A stretch of 33,018 nt of DNA from Damh-18 sp964570795 (GTDB lineage: Bacteria > Patescibacteriota > Minisyncoccia > Phycocordibacterales > UBA918), in NCBI GenBank assembly GCA_964570795.1, contig CAZMYZ010000008.1, positions 1-33,018 on the forward strand. The letters run 5' to 3'. Below the pieces are notes generated by a model. It did not search any database. It was not told where the DNA came from and was given only the letters and a program-made list of their open reading frames with translations. Position 1 is the first letter of the stretch; each line of letters starts with the position of its first letter. Shown here piece after piece: positions 14,369 to 23,338 of this stretch. The position numbers and the translations under genes are program-made.

Positions 14369-14392
14369 AAAAAGGGTTACACAACCCTTTTT
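14369..14392. terminator. Bidirectional terminator between the 72-aa gene and uvrA
   Basis: AAAAAGGGTT (14369-14378) pairs with AACCCTTTTT (14383-14392) around ACAC, just before the uvrA stop. Confidence 0.85.
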
Positions 14393-14395
14393 ACA

Positions 14396-17032
14396 TTAAA
14401 GCATCTCCTTGAGATACCGTCCCGTATGTGACTTTGGATTTGCCGCCACTTCTTCGGGAGTACCCTTTGCAATAAGTTGTCCGCCACCTTCTCCACCCTC
14501 AGGACCGATGTCGAGCACGTAGTCAGTACATTTAATAAGGTCAAGGTTGTGTTCAATCACCATAACCGTGTTTCCACGATTGACTAATTCCTGAAGAATC
14601 TCAATAAGTTTCTTCACATCCTCATAGTGGAGACCAATGGTCGGTTCATCAAGGAGATAGATGGTTTTCTGTGTGTGTGGACGATACAGTTCCGAAGCAA
14701 TCTTTACACGCTGTGCCTCACCTCCGGAAAGTGTTGTGGCACTTTGTCCTAGTTCAAGATACCCAAGCCCAACATCAAGAAGTGATTTGAGGCGCTCATG
14801 AATAGACGGCACGTCAATAAAGAATGTATCTGCTTCCTCGATAGTCATATGGAGCACTTCGTCAATATTCTTGCCTTTGTAGTACACCTCGAGAGTTTCT
14901 TTGGTAAAACGCTTCCCATCACACACGTCACAGGTTACAAAGACCGTCGGCAAAAAATGCATCTCCACTGCAATTTCGCCATTCCCTTGACATGCCTCAC
15001 AACGCCCTCCCTTCACGTTGAATGAAAAGCGTCCTGACTTCCAGCCACGTGCACGTGCCTCACCAGTGGCGGCAAAAAGGTCACGAATATGCGTAAAGGC
15101 ACCTGTATAGGTAGCAGGGTTGGAGCGCGGTGTGCGCCCTATGGGAGATTGATCAATAAGGACAGTACGGCCAAGATACTCGGTACCGGTGATACTTGTT
15201 GCATTATAGGTGTGTGGTGTGCGGAATTTCTTATCGAGGCGAGAACGTAAATTGCGGTGAAGAATTTCATACATGAAGGTAGACTTTCCACTTCCTGAAA
15301 CTCCCGTAATGGAAATAAGTCGTCCAAGCGGGATATCGACATTCATGTTTTTGATATTAAATGCTTTTCCACCACGAATTTTGATTGAACCTTTTTCGCT
15401 ATCGCGTCGTTCTGCAGGGATTTCAATAGCAGTATCGCGACGGAGATAAGAAAGCGTGAGAGAACCAGAGGTATTTTTCTTTTCAGCAAGGAGTTTCTCA
15501 AGATAGCCCGAGACCACCACTTCCCCACCATGAATACCTGCCCCTGGGCCAATATCCACGAGATAATCCGATGCAAAAATAGTATCTTCATCATGTTCTA
15601 CCACAATAATGGTATTTCCTAAGTCGCGCAGATGCACCAGCGTCTGGATGAGTTTTTCATTGTCACGTTGGTGAAGGCCAATAGTAGGTTCATCAAGCAC
15701 ATACATAGCACCCACAAGTCCTGAGCCAAGTTGTGAAGCAAGTCTAATACGCTGTGCTTCTCCTCCCGAAAGTGTGTTGGCACGACGATTCAATGTAAGA
15801 TACTCAATACCGACATTTATCATAAAGTCGAGACGCTCGATAATCTCACGGAGTGCTGGCCATGCGATATCCTGATCTTTCTTTGAAAGTTTGAGTTCTG
15901 AAACAAACTGCGCTGCCTCACCAATGGTCATATTAGTGAAGTCAACAATATTTTTTCCTAGATTTTTCTTACCATCACCCCCTATGTACACGCGCATTGC
16001 CTCAGGACGTAGGCGCGCTCCCTTACACACACTACATTCATCAGTGTTAAAAATCCCCGTTGTTCCAAGTCCATTACACTCAGGGCATGCGCCATAGGGT
16101 GAATTGAATGAAAAGAGGCGAGGCTCCACTTCGGGAAAAGAAGAACCATCGACAGGACAAATAAATTTTGCTGAAAGGATGCGTTCATCACCATTAGGAG
16201 TACGCATTTTAACCAAACCATTTGACTCACGAAGTGCGAGTTCAACCGCTTCTGAAAGACGCTCACGCGCATTTTTGGGTGAGTGAGTAAACTCGCTTAC
16301 ATAAATTTCATCAACAAGCACATCAATGTCGTGCCGCTTGTTCTTGTTGAGTACAATTTTCTCACGGAGCATTTTGATTTCTCCATCGATGCGCACGGTC
16401 TCATACCCTTTTGAGAGTAGATCATAGAGCATCTGGTAATACTCACCCTTACGCCCCACTACGACTGGAGAAAAGATAGACACGCGTGCAGAACTCACCT
16501 CCACACCCAATACATTTTTTACACTGGGGTCATGCATGTGCTTTATTTCACGCTCCTCGATAGACTTTAAAATAATACCGAGAATTTCGTCTTGAGAGAG
16601 TTTTTGAATCTGCACATCGGTATCAAGGCAATACGGTTGGCCAATGCGCGCATACAGAATGCGAAGGTAATCGTATATTTCAGTAATAGTTGCCACCGTT
16701 GAACGTGGGTTGCGTGAGGCCGACTTTTGATCGATGGAAATAGCTGGAGAAAGCCCTGAGATTTCATCGACATCTGGCTTCTGCATTTGCTTCAAAAACT
16801 GTCGCGCATATGAGGAAAGTGATTCCACATAGCGTCGTTGTCCTTCGGCAAAAATAGTGTCAAAAGCAAGTGAGGATTTTCCGCTTCCTGAAAGGCCAGT
16901 AAAAACCACCATTTTATTACGGGGAATCTCAAGATTGATATTTTTGAGATTGTGTGTGCGAGCACCACGAATAACAATTTTTGGATCATTCGGTTCCTCC
17001 CAGGTTGTTTTTGTTACTTTTTTTTGTGCCAT
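14396..17032 (-). CDS. uvrA: Excinuclease ABC subunit A, compact form
   Basis: An 878-residue damage-recognition ATPase of nucleotide excision repair; it forms a dimer and loads UvrB. Two ABC cassettes are complete: Walker A TGLSGSGKSS and TGVSGSGKST, signatures NTLSGGEAQRIRL and TTLSGGEAQRVKI, and Walker B VLDEPTIGLHQ and LLDEPTIGLHY. The second zinc module is intact (CEACQGNG ... CDVCDGKR). In the first half, the usual CPxCG reads CPVDG, and the segment between CPECNGLG and CSVCKGARL is only 9 residues, against about 115 in E. coli (940 aa total). The gene lies 58 nt after the histidine-kinase stop, with its own TTCAAA-17-TATAAT promoter, an inverted repeat in its leader, and a terminator after it. 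Confidence 0.97.
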   Translation of the reverse strand: MAQKKVTKTTWEEPNDPKIVIRGARTHNLKNINLEIPRNKMVVFTGLSGSGKSSLAFDTIFAEGQRRYVESLSSYARQFLKQMQKPDVDEISGLSPAISIDQKSASRNPRSTVATITEIYDYLRILYARIGQPYCLDTDVQIQKLSQDEILGIILKSIEEREIKHMHDPSVKNVLGVEVSSARVSIFSPVVVGRKGEYYQMLYDLLSKGYETVRIDGEIKMLREKIVLNKNKRHDIDVLVDEIYVSEFTHSPKNARERLSEAVELALRESNGLVKMRTPNGDERILSAKFICPVDGSSFPEVEPRLFSFNSPYGACPECNGLGTTGIFNTDECSVCKGARLRPEAMRVYIGGDGKKNLGKNIVDFTNMTIGEAAQFVSELKLSKKDQDIAWPALREIIERLDFMINVGIEYLTLNRRANTLSGGEAQRIRLASQLGSGLVGAMYVLDEPTIGLHQRDNEKLIQTLVHLRDLGNTIIVVEHDEDTIFASDYLVDIGPGAGIHGGEVVVSGYLEKLLAEKKNTSGSLTLSYLRRDTAIEIPAERRDSEKGSIKIRGGKAFNIKNMNVDIPLGRLISITGVSGSGKSTFMYEILHRNLRSRLDKKFRTPHTYNATSITGTEYLGRTVLIDQSPIGRTPRSNPATYTGAFTHIRDLFAATGEARARGWKSGRFSFNVKGGRCEACQGNGEIAVEMHFLPTVFVTCDVCDGKRFTKETLEVYYKGKNIDEVLHMTIEEADTFFIDVPSIHERLKSLLDVGLGYLELGQSATTLSGGEAQRVKIASELYRPHTQKTIYLLDEPTIGLHYEDVKKLIEILQELVNRGNTVMVIEHNLDLIKCTDYVLDIGPEGGEGGGQLIAKGTPEEVAANPKSHTGRYLKEML

Positions 17033-17041
17033 AGGATGAGG

Positions 17042-17061
17042 CCATATGTTGGCGCATATGG
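17042..17061. promoter_or_regulatory. Inverted repeat in the uvrA leader
   Basis: CCATATG (17042-17048) and CATATGG (17055-17061) are perfect inverted copies with a 6-nt spacer, between the uvrA -10 box and its ATG. It could be an operator or an mRNA hairpin close to the start codon. It is not a classical LexA box, and no matching copy is seen near uvrB or uvrC. Confidence 0.45.
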
Positions 17062-17074
17062 GTATACGTGGACG

Positions 17075-17103
17075 ATTATACTCCGAAATATTACTTTTTT
17101 GAA
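17075..17103 (-). promoter_or_regulatory. Promoter of uvrA
   Basis: Minus-strand TTCAAA (17103-17098) and a perfect TATAAT (17080-17075), 17 nt apart. The -35 lies in the last codons of the kinase gene. Predicted leader about 36 nt. Confidence 0.65.
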
Positions 17104-18464
17104 GAAGTAGATTGTTTAAGGTAGGTCACCTTGGGAAGTGTCACTACCACATGAGTTCCCACCCCCTTGATTGATTCCACCGCAATAGATCCCCCCATAA
17201 GCTCTATGAGTTGTTTAGTAATCCACATTCCCAAACCAGTACCGACAGTATTGTCAACTTCAGGAATCTGCACACGGAAAAACGGCGCAAACAGATTTTT
17301 TTGATTTTCAGCACTAATACCCATACCAGTATCCTTCACGCGAATTTCCACTCTATCATCTCTATCCTCGATAGAAAGTGTTATTGAGCCTGCATTGGTG
17401 TATTTGATGGCGTTACTGACGAGATTGGTGAGTGCTTGGTGAAAGCGCTTCCCATCGATAAACATCTGTATGGGATAGACTTTCGTATCCTGTGTGAGCG
17501 TGATATTTTTCTCGCGTGCAGTTGCCTGCATGGTTTCGAGTACTACCGAAACCACTTCCTGAATATTGATATCCGCAGGAGTAATAGAAAGTTTTCCTGA
17601 ATGAATACGTGCAACATCGAGCAAGTCGTTCACGACAAGTACGAGACGCTCTGCTGCATCCTGAATGTTGCTAGCATATTTTCGAATATCATCTGTCGTC
17701 TCTTTGTTTTCAGAAATCATACTTGCGTATCCGCGCATTGCAGTGAGTGGCGCACGAAGTTCATGTGCAATCATATTTGTAAACATGTCCTTCATCTCAT
17801 TTGCTCTTTTTGTTTCAGAATAGAGATACGCGTAGTCAATGAGCCGCACATGACGCAACACAAGAAGAATAACAATTGCAAGCAACGCAAAGAGCCAGAT
17901 ATAGGCAAAGTTTGCACGTGCAGCAAAGTGTGAGTCAATAATGGAGTGTTCAACCATTGTAAAAATATAATAACTACCACCAGACTCAACCTGCACTAAA
18001 CGATACCCCATAGTGTAGCGCACCCCATCTTCTGCATACGGAAAAAAAAGCGATGCATTAGGATCAACATTGGATGATCTAAACTTGTCTTGATTTTCAG
18101 CATGCTGACCAATTTTTGAAACATCAAGTGCAGCAACGATGTCGAGGTATGGCCCCTGTTCTTTCACAACCATAAAATCGACAATATCTTCGTTGATTAA
18201 TGCGAATTTTGTTATTTCATTTTGAATGACTTCAGCATCAAACTCCGAGACACGTATAATTGAACCAAACAAATCATGTATTGCACCAATACGTTCGTAT
18301 TCAATTTCAGCAACATTTTTTTGAGATACTTCGAGAAAATTTTGACTGTTTATAACAAACGCTACTGGAATCACACAGAGTAACACCAGTGTCATAAGCA
18401 ACTCTGGATGCTGCCGTACATAGAAATATCCTTTTGCTATGAGGGAAACAATCAAACGAATCAT
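17091..18464 (-). CDS. Membrane sensor histidine kinase
   Basis: A 457-residue sensor kinase. It has TM1 at about residues 22-40, an extracytoplasmic sensor of about 140 residues (41-182), and TM2 at about 185-206. The HisKA domain carries the phospho-acceptor His234 in MIAHELRAPL, and HATPase_c carries N-box residues 347-351 (TNLVSNAIKYT), the G1 motif VKDTGMGI and the G2 motif GTGLGM. There is no HAMP, PAS or receiver domain. It overlaps the preceding giant surface protein by 4 nt (ATGA type), so the two are translationally coupled and probably sense or build the same envelope process. No response regulator is present in the window, so it is an orphan here; its partner must be encoded elsewhere. 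Confidence 0.95.
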   Translation of the reverse strand: MIRLIVSLIAKGYFYVRQHPELLMTLVLLCVIPVAFVINSQNFLEVSQKNVAEIEYERIGAIHDLFGSIIRVSEFDAEVIQNEITKFALINEDIVDFMVVKEQGPYLDIVAALDVSKIGQHAENQDKFRSSNVDPNASLFFPYAEDGVRYTMGYRLVQVESGGSYYIFTMVEHSIIDSHFAARANFAYIWLFALLAIVILLVLRHVRLIDYAYLYSETKRANEMKDMFTNMIAHELRAPLTAMRGYASMISENKETTDDIRKYASNIQDAAERLVLVVNDLLDVARIHSGKLSITPADINIQEVVSVVLETMQATAREKNITLTQDTKVYPIQMFIDGKRFHQALTNLVSNAIKYTNAGSITLSIEDRDDRVEIRVKDTGMGISAENQKNLFAPFFRVQIPEVDNTVGTGLGMWITKQLIELMGGSIAVESIKGVGTHVVVTLPKVTYLKQSTSSKK

Positions 18465-21175
18465 GGAACAGGTGCTATGTCAGTAAGTGACTTTTTGTTG
18501 CGTGCAAAGGCTCCAAGGAGTAAGAGTACGAGCCCCAACGCAACAACAATAAGCGACGCTATGAGAAGGAGACTTTTCTCATTAAAGAGTGATGGTTTTA
18601 TATGTTCCGCCTCAAGTGCAGCAGAACGCATGTCAGTAGCGGTATACGCTTCCGCAGTCTTTACAAACGGAAGTGGGTTACTCTTTGCCACTATGTTACC
18701 TGCGTTGTCGGTCATACCAACATATATCTCATGCTCACCATCTTCAATTTCTTTATCGAAGATATAACTCCATCCGCCGTCAGCACTTGTTTTGATGGTT
18801 ACGACAATTGGTGTGCTGTAAATATACAGTGTCACAAAACTATTGGGGAGCGCTGAACCTGAAATAAACGCACGTGGTTTTTCTTCAAGCGAACTTGGTG
18901 TGAGGGTCGTCAAGGTTTCAATCTTGAGTAAGTCTTCACGTACCACTCCTGTTTCCTTTGGTGACTGGTAGGTAACTAAAGCTTCGGGGGTACTATCATG
19001 CGGATTATAGCCAAGGGTTATTTCAGCACTATCAATAAAACCATCACCGTCAGTATCAGCAGCAAACGGATTAGTGTTGTAAAGATTCACCTCATCGTAG
19101 TCAGAAACACCATCTTTATCAGAGTCATTAGTAATCGCTGTACCCACACGCTCCTTGAGAATCGTTTCGTTACGAATAGTAAGTTGTTGGAGTTCGTAGG
19201 TAATTTGTGAAAGATATGTATTGATTTGATCAATAAGTTCTTTCTTCTGAACACTTGTAGGGAGTGCGTTTATCACTTCACTCTTGAGAGATTCAATTGC
19301 TTCTTTTGCTTTACGCACAGAATCCACATCACTCACTCGCTCTGCGCGTGCCAATGCATCAAGATGAGTTTCAAGTGACTTTCTAAATGCATTAAGTATT
19401 TCTTCAATGCGTTCACGTTCCTCATCGGATGAATTGACATTTGATACAAAGCTGTCTACCGACTCAACATACACTGCGTTATCTGACACATCATCCGTAC
19501 TACCTTCTGTGGTTGTAATCAAATCAGTTGTGACAGACTGTAGTTTGTCGACTAGTTCCTCTTGATTTGGAGTAAGTGCCTCCATGACTTGATTGAGTAC
19601 TTTTACTTCTTTGCGGACACCTTCTGAAAACCCGTATATGCTTTTTACCCGTGCATGTATCGAATAATAGCCGTTTGGTACTTGTGTAGAATTCCATTCG
19701 TATGTCCATGAGGTGTCTGACCGTTTTGTAGCAAGACCAAGAAAGCGTGTGGTGAGTGAACTTTTTGGTGTTGCATATAATTCAACCCACTGTACTGGCG
19801 AGGTAGTAATATCAATTTCAACAAATCCTGAAAGGGGAGATTCCTTTCCCAGAGAAAGGACTATAGAGGGCTCAAGGAATGGTATGACGTCAGTAGTTTC
19901 AGCATTATCAGTTGATGTTGCCACAGAATCTTCAATATCTTCAATCGCAATATCATTATCAAGGACGAGTTTTGCGCGCGTACTTTCAAATGAAAGACCG
20001 TCAATAATTGCAACTACATAAAAGTTGTAGGTACCATCGGGAAGTTTTGAGGAATCCCAATCAAGACCCCACTCATTACTTCCTTTGTTAGTCGTCTGAC
20101 CTACGTAATACAGTACATTAGTACTTACATTGCGCGCATGAATAGTTACTTTCGATGCATTTGCAACTAGTATCTTAAATTCCACATCATCAGAAATAGT
20201 GCCTGACTGCGAAGTATAAAAACTGACAGTGGTATTTGATGTGGCTGATGTAGTGGTACTGATAGTCGGTTCTGGATTCGTATTTGTAGAGGTGCTTATG
20301 TTTGACGCATCCGTACTAGAATCTGTAAGTGTCGTAAGGACATTGTGTACTTCATACGTTTCAGAATCGGTATAATCATACGTGGTATATGGATTTATCA
20401 CCACAACTTTAATGCGGTATTCTGCATCACTAAACTGCGAAGTCTGCCAATAGAATCGCCAAGTACCAGCGTCCACCTTCATAGCCATACCAAGCACTAT
20501 AAGTTGTCCTGAATCACGATTATCAAGAATTACTTTGACGCTTGTTGCGTCAGGAACACCAATTGTAATAGGTACCACACCGCTTAATGGAATAATGCCT
20601 TCGATTGAAATATTTGGATCGGGAGTAGTATCAACTCCACTTGCGTTCGAGGTAGATTGATTAGCCGTAGTAGAGAGTGGTTCAGTAACTGTAGCAATTT
20701 GTGTTTCGCCTATAAATGAAAGTATCGCGTCATTACTCAATGGAGTGTTGAGGAGTGAGAAAAATGCACCAACAAAAAGAAATACGAATCCAGCAATGCG
20801 TGCGACTATCGGCAACCTATTGGGAGAGAGTACTGGGAATCGAAATGGCGAGAGGATTGCGGGCTTTGGTATAACTGCAGTAGAAATAACCCGAGCAGTT
20901 TTTTTTGTAACTTTTGTAGTTTGCTCAGTTTTTGCTTTTGTAACAGTAACAGAAGTACTAACTTTTTGTGTGTTATTGGTAATCGCAATATGTGTATCTT
21001 TGGGTTCACGAGACTTTTTAAGTTTTACCACTACCGTCTTTGTCTTTACCGGCGCATGCAACACCTTCGCAACTATAGCGACTTTCTCTGCGCGTTTTTT
21101 AGACACAGAAACACTGCCCGATGCTTTCACCGGGATTTTTGTTTTTGCTGTCGGTTTCATCACGCGGGCAGCCAT
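18461..21175 (-). CDS. Giant membrane-anchored surface protein with basic N-tail, Ig-like repeats and a calcium-type repeat
   Basis: 904 residues, function unknown. Residues 1-120 are Lys/Ala/Thr/Val-rich and strongly basic, resembling a histone-H1-like tail, and are presumably cytoplasmic. TM1 lies at about 121-143 and TM2 near 868-890. Between them are a Ser/Thr-rich linker, three Ig-like repeats with the pattern W-x-x-x-W/D-S-S-x-L/V-P-D/N-G-x-Y (about 190-560), a Glu/Lys-rich helical stretch that may form a coiled coil (about 600-690), and a thrombospondin-3-like calcium repeat (DSDKDGVSDYDE, then DTDGDGFIDSAE). A last Ig-like domain then ends with GEHEIYVGMTDNAGN. It is co-translated with the histidine kinase. 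A TATACT -10 lies 13 nt before the ATG. It could be an adhesin or the ligand-sensing partner of the kinase. Confidence 0.8.
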   Translation of the reverse strand: MAARVMKPTAKTKIPVKASGSVSVSKKRAEKVAIVAKVLHAPVKTKTVVVKLKKSREPKDTHIAITNNTQKVSTSVTVTKAKTEQTTKVTKKTARVISTAVIPKPAILSPFRFPVLSPNRLPIVARIAGFVFLFVGAFFSLLNTPLSNDAILSFIGETQIATVTEPLSTTANQSTSNASGVDTTPDPNISIEGIIPLSGVVPITIGVPDATSVKVILDNRDSGQLIVLGMAMKVDAGTWRFYWQTSQFSDAEYRIKVVVINPYTTYDYTDSETYEVHNVLTTLTDSSTDASNISTSTNTNPEPTISTTTSATSNTTVSFYTSQSGTISDDVEFKILVANASKVTIHARNVSTNVLYYVGQTTNKGSNEWGLDWDSSKLPDGTYNFYVVAIIDGLSFESTRAKLVLDNDIAIEDIEDSVATSTDNAETTDVIPFLEPSIVLSLGKESPLSGFVEIDITTSPVQWVELYATPKSSLTTRFLGLATKRSDTSWTYEWNSTQVPNGYYSIHARVKSIYGFSEGVRKEVKVLNQVMEALTPNQEELVDKLQSVTTDLITTTEGSTDDVSDNAVYVESVDSFVSNVNSSDEERERIEEILNAFRKSLETHLDALARAERVSDVDSVRKAKEAIESLKSEVINALPTSVQKKELIDQINTYLSQITYELQQLTIRNETILKERVGTAITNDSDKDGVSDYDEVNLYNTNPFAADTDGDGFIDSAEITLGYNPHDSTPEALVTYQSPKETGVVREDLLKIETLTTLTPSSLEEKPRAFISGSALPNSFVTLYIYSTPIVVTIKTSADGGWSYIFDKEIEDGEHEIYVGMTDNAGNIVAKSNPLPFVKTAEAYTATDMRSAALEAEHIKPSLFNEKSLLLIASLIVVALGLVLLLLGAFARNKKSLTDIAPVP

Positions 21176-21187
21176 ATCGTACTCACA

Positions 21188-21193
21188 GTATAC
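21188..21193 (-). promoter_or_regulatory. -10 box of the surface protein/kinase operon
   Basis: TATACT on the minus strand, 13 nt from the ATG at 21175. A perfect TTGACA lies at 21239-21234 but is too far away to pair with it. Confidence 0.4.
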
Positions 21194-21242
21194 CGCGAAT
21201 CATTGTATTGTTCGCATAACTTCTGTCTATAAGTGTCAATAA

Positions 21243-23270
21243 CTATTTCTTTTTCTTCAGTGCCTCAAGCGTGAGTATCTCGTCACGCAAAATTGCCGCC
21301 GTTTCAAAGTCGAGTTCCTTTACCGCTTCCGCCATTTGCGCTTGTTTATCCTTTATCACTGCCTTTGGATTTTTGATATAAAGTTCAGTATCAATAGTAA
21401 GGAGTGTTGATACTGCTTTGCTGTGTTCACTGCGCATTTCTGCGGTGATATCTTTAATTTCCTTTGCAATAGTAACTGGCGTAATGTTATGCGCTGCATT
21501 ATAGGCAAGTTGCAGTTCCCTGCGTCGATTGGTTTCACCTATGGCATAGGTGAGTGCAGGGGTCATTTCATCTGCATAGAGGAGTACGCGGCCGTTCACA
21601 TTACGCGCCGCACGACCAATAGTTTGAATGAGTGATGTCTCTGAGCGAAGGAAACCGGACTTATCTGCATCAAGAATGGCGACGAGTTCCACTTCAGGAA
21701 GATCAAGTCCTTCACGGAGAAGGTTTACCCCTACCACACAATCGAAAATTCCTTTACGGAAATCAGTCAGTATTTCAATACGTTCAATAGTTTTCACATC
21801 ACTATGAAGGTATTTCGAATTCACACCTCGCTCCGTAAGAAATTCGGAAAGGTCTTCTGCCATCTGCTTAGTGAGTGTCGTAACCAAGACACGTGCACCT
21901 CCTTTGATTGTTTTGACTGCCTCTTCAATAAAATCTTTTACTTGGCCTGGGTACTCACCACGCTCGGTGACTGGGCGTAGGTCAATAACAGGGTCTATGA
22001 GTCCGGTGGGGCGAATAATTTGCTCCACAATTTGACCACCGTTTTCAGGACCATGTTCAAATTCAAACTTCCCTGGTGTTGCTGAGGTATATATGCACTG
22101 TCCAACGTTTTGAGAAAACTCATCAAAAGTGAGCGGGCGATTATCAATAGCGCTCGGGAGTCGGAAGCCGTGCTCTACGAGCGTATTTTTGCGTGAACGG
22201 TCACCGGCATACATGCCACCAAGTTGTGGGATGGTTACGTGTGATTCGTCAATAATGGTAAGGAACTCAGGAGTACCATCTTCTGCATGAGGAAAATACG
22301 AAAGTAGTGTATACGGTGGCTCCCCTGCTTTTCGACCGTCAAAATGGCGTGAATAATTTTCGATACCATTGCAATACCCGACTTCACGTATGAGTGCAAG
22401 GTCATGGTCGGAGCGGCGCTTGAGGCGTTGGGCTTCAAGCAATTTCCCCTCACGTTCAAATACTTTGAGTTGAGCATTGAGTTCTGCTTGGATATCTTTG
22501 ATAGCGCGTTTTCGTTCCGCCTCCGGTGTCACAAAGTGTTTTGCGGGAAAAAGGAAAAATGACTGACACTCCTCGAGAATAGTACGCGAAAGAGCATCTA
22601 TTTTTGTGATGTGGTGGATGGTATCACCTGAAAACTCGAGACGATATATCACGCGCTCATTGGTGGGCATTATTTCTACCGTGTTCCCCACCGCTCGAAA
22701 ATGTGCAGGAGTGAGGTCGGCATTAGTACGTTCAAAGTACATCCCCACAAGCAGTCGGAGTGCATCGCCACGAGCGAGTACCATACCTATTTCTATTTTC
22801 TTATGCACCTTTTCATATTCAATAGGTGAGCCGAGGCCGTAGATACACGAAACGGATGCCACAATAATGACATCTTTGCGGGTAAGGAGTGCCTGCGTTG
22901 AGGCGTGGCGGAGCCTATCAATCTCGTCATTAATCATTGCTTCCTTTTCAATGTAGGTATCCGAGATGGGCATGTATGCCTCAGGCTGGTAGTAGTCGTA
23001 GTACGACACAAAATAGTGCACGGCATTGTTGGGGAAAAAGTCGCGGTATTCCTGCGCGAGTTGGGCTGCGAGTGTTTTATTATGCGCAATCACCAAGGTG
23101 GGCTTTTGAATCTGTGCAATCACGTTTGCTGCGGTGTAGGTTTTTCCCGAGCCCGTCACGCCCAAAAGCGTCTGGTGGCGCATACCTGACTTAATTCCCT
23201 TCACCAGTTTTTTAATCGCCTCCGGCTGGTCCCCAGCGGGGGTTTTGTCGGTGGCTAAGGTAAATTCCAT
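21243..23270 (-). CDS. uvrB: Excinuclease ABC subunit B
   Basis: A 675-residue DNA helicase-like protein at the centre of nucleotide excision repair; it verifies damage after UvrA loading and recruits UvrC. Helicase motif I is LLGVTGSGKTYT, and the damage-probing beta-hairpin is in FVSYYDYYQPEAYMP...TYIEKEAMINDEIDRLRHAST. Other motifs are IDESHVTIPQ, TSATPGKFE and the motif VI segment QTIGRAARN. A C-terminal UVR domain (KQAQMAEAVKELDFETAAILRDEI) binds UvrC. Length is normal (E. coli 673). I chose the start at 23270, since MEFTLATDKTPAGDQP is the family N-terminus and lies 9 nt after a TATACT -10 box. Confidence 0.98.
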   Translation of the reverse strand: MEFTLATDKTPAGDQPEAIKKLVKGIKSGMRHQTLLGVTGSGKTYTAANVIAQIQKPTLVIAHNKTLAAQLAQEYRDFFPNNAVHYFVSYYDYYQPEAYMPISDTYIEKEAMINDEIDRLRHASTQALLTRKDVIIVASVSCIYGLGSPIEYEKVHKKIEIGMVLARGDALRLLVGMYFERTNADLTPAHFRAVGNTVEIMPTNERVIYRLEFSGDTIHHITKIDALSRTILEECQSFFLFPAKHFVTPEAERKRAIKDIQAELNAQLKVFEREGKLLEAQRLKRRSDHDLALIREVGYCNGIENYSRHFDGRKAGEPPYTLLSYFPHAEDGTPEFLTIIDESHVTIPQLGGMYAGDRSRKNTLVEHGFRLPSAIDNRPLTFDEFSQNVGQCIYTSATPGKFEFEHGPENGGQIVEQIIRPTGLIDPVIDLRPVTERGEYPGQVKDFIEEAVKTIKGGARVLVTTLTKQMAEDLSEFLTERGVNSKYLHSDVKTIERIEILTDFRKGIFDCVVGVNLLREGLDLPEVELVAILDADKSGFLRSETSLIQTIGRAARNVNGRVLLYADEMTPALTYAIGETNRRRELQLAYNAAHNITPVTIAKEIKDITAEMRSEHSKAVSTLLTIDTELYIKNPKAVIKDKQAQMAEAVKELDFETAAILRDEILTLEALKKKK

Positions 23271-23278
23271 AGATGTTG

Positions 23279-23284
23279 AGTATA
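23279..23284 (-). promoter_or_regulatory. -10 box of uvrB
   Basis: TATACT on the minus strand ends 9 nt before the uvrB ATG, implying a leaderless mRNA. The matching -35 position falls in the T run of the preceding terminator. Confidence 0.55.
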
Positions 23285-23300
23285 CATTCAGATTGCCCAT

Positions 23301-23330
23301 AAAAAAAGCCGGTTCGCTACGCGAACCAGC
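23301..23330 (-). terminator. Terminator of the RSH hydrolase gene
   Basis: On the minus strand GCTGGTTCGC pairs with GCGAACCGGC around GTA, then seven T. It begins 9 nt after the stop of the 23339 gene. Confidence 0.9.
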
Positions 23331-23338
23331 TCAAGCAG

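Noticed and set aside
21234..21239. TTGACA as -35 of the surface protein gene
   Set aside because: It lies about 40 nt from the only good -10 (21193-21188), and no acceptable -10 occurs 15-19 nt after it.
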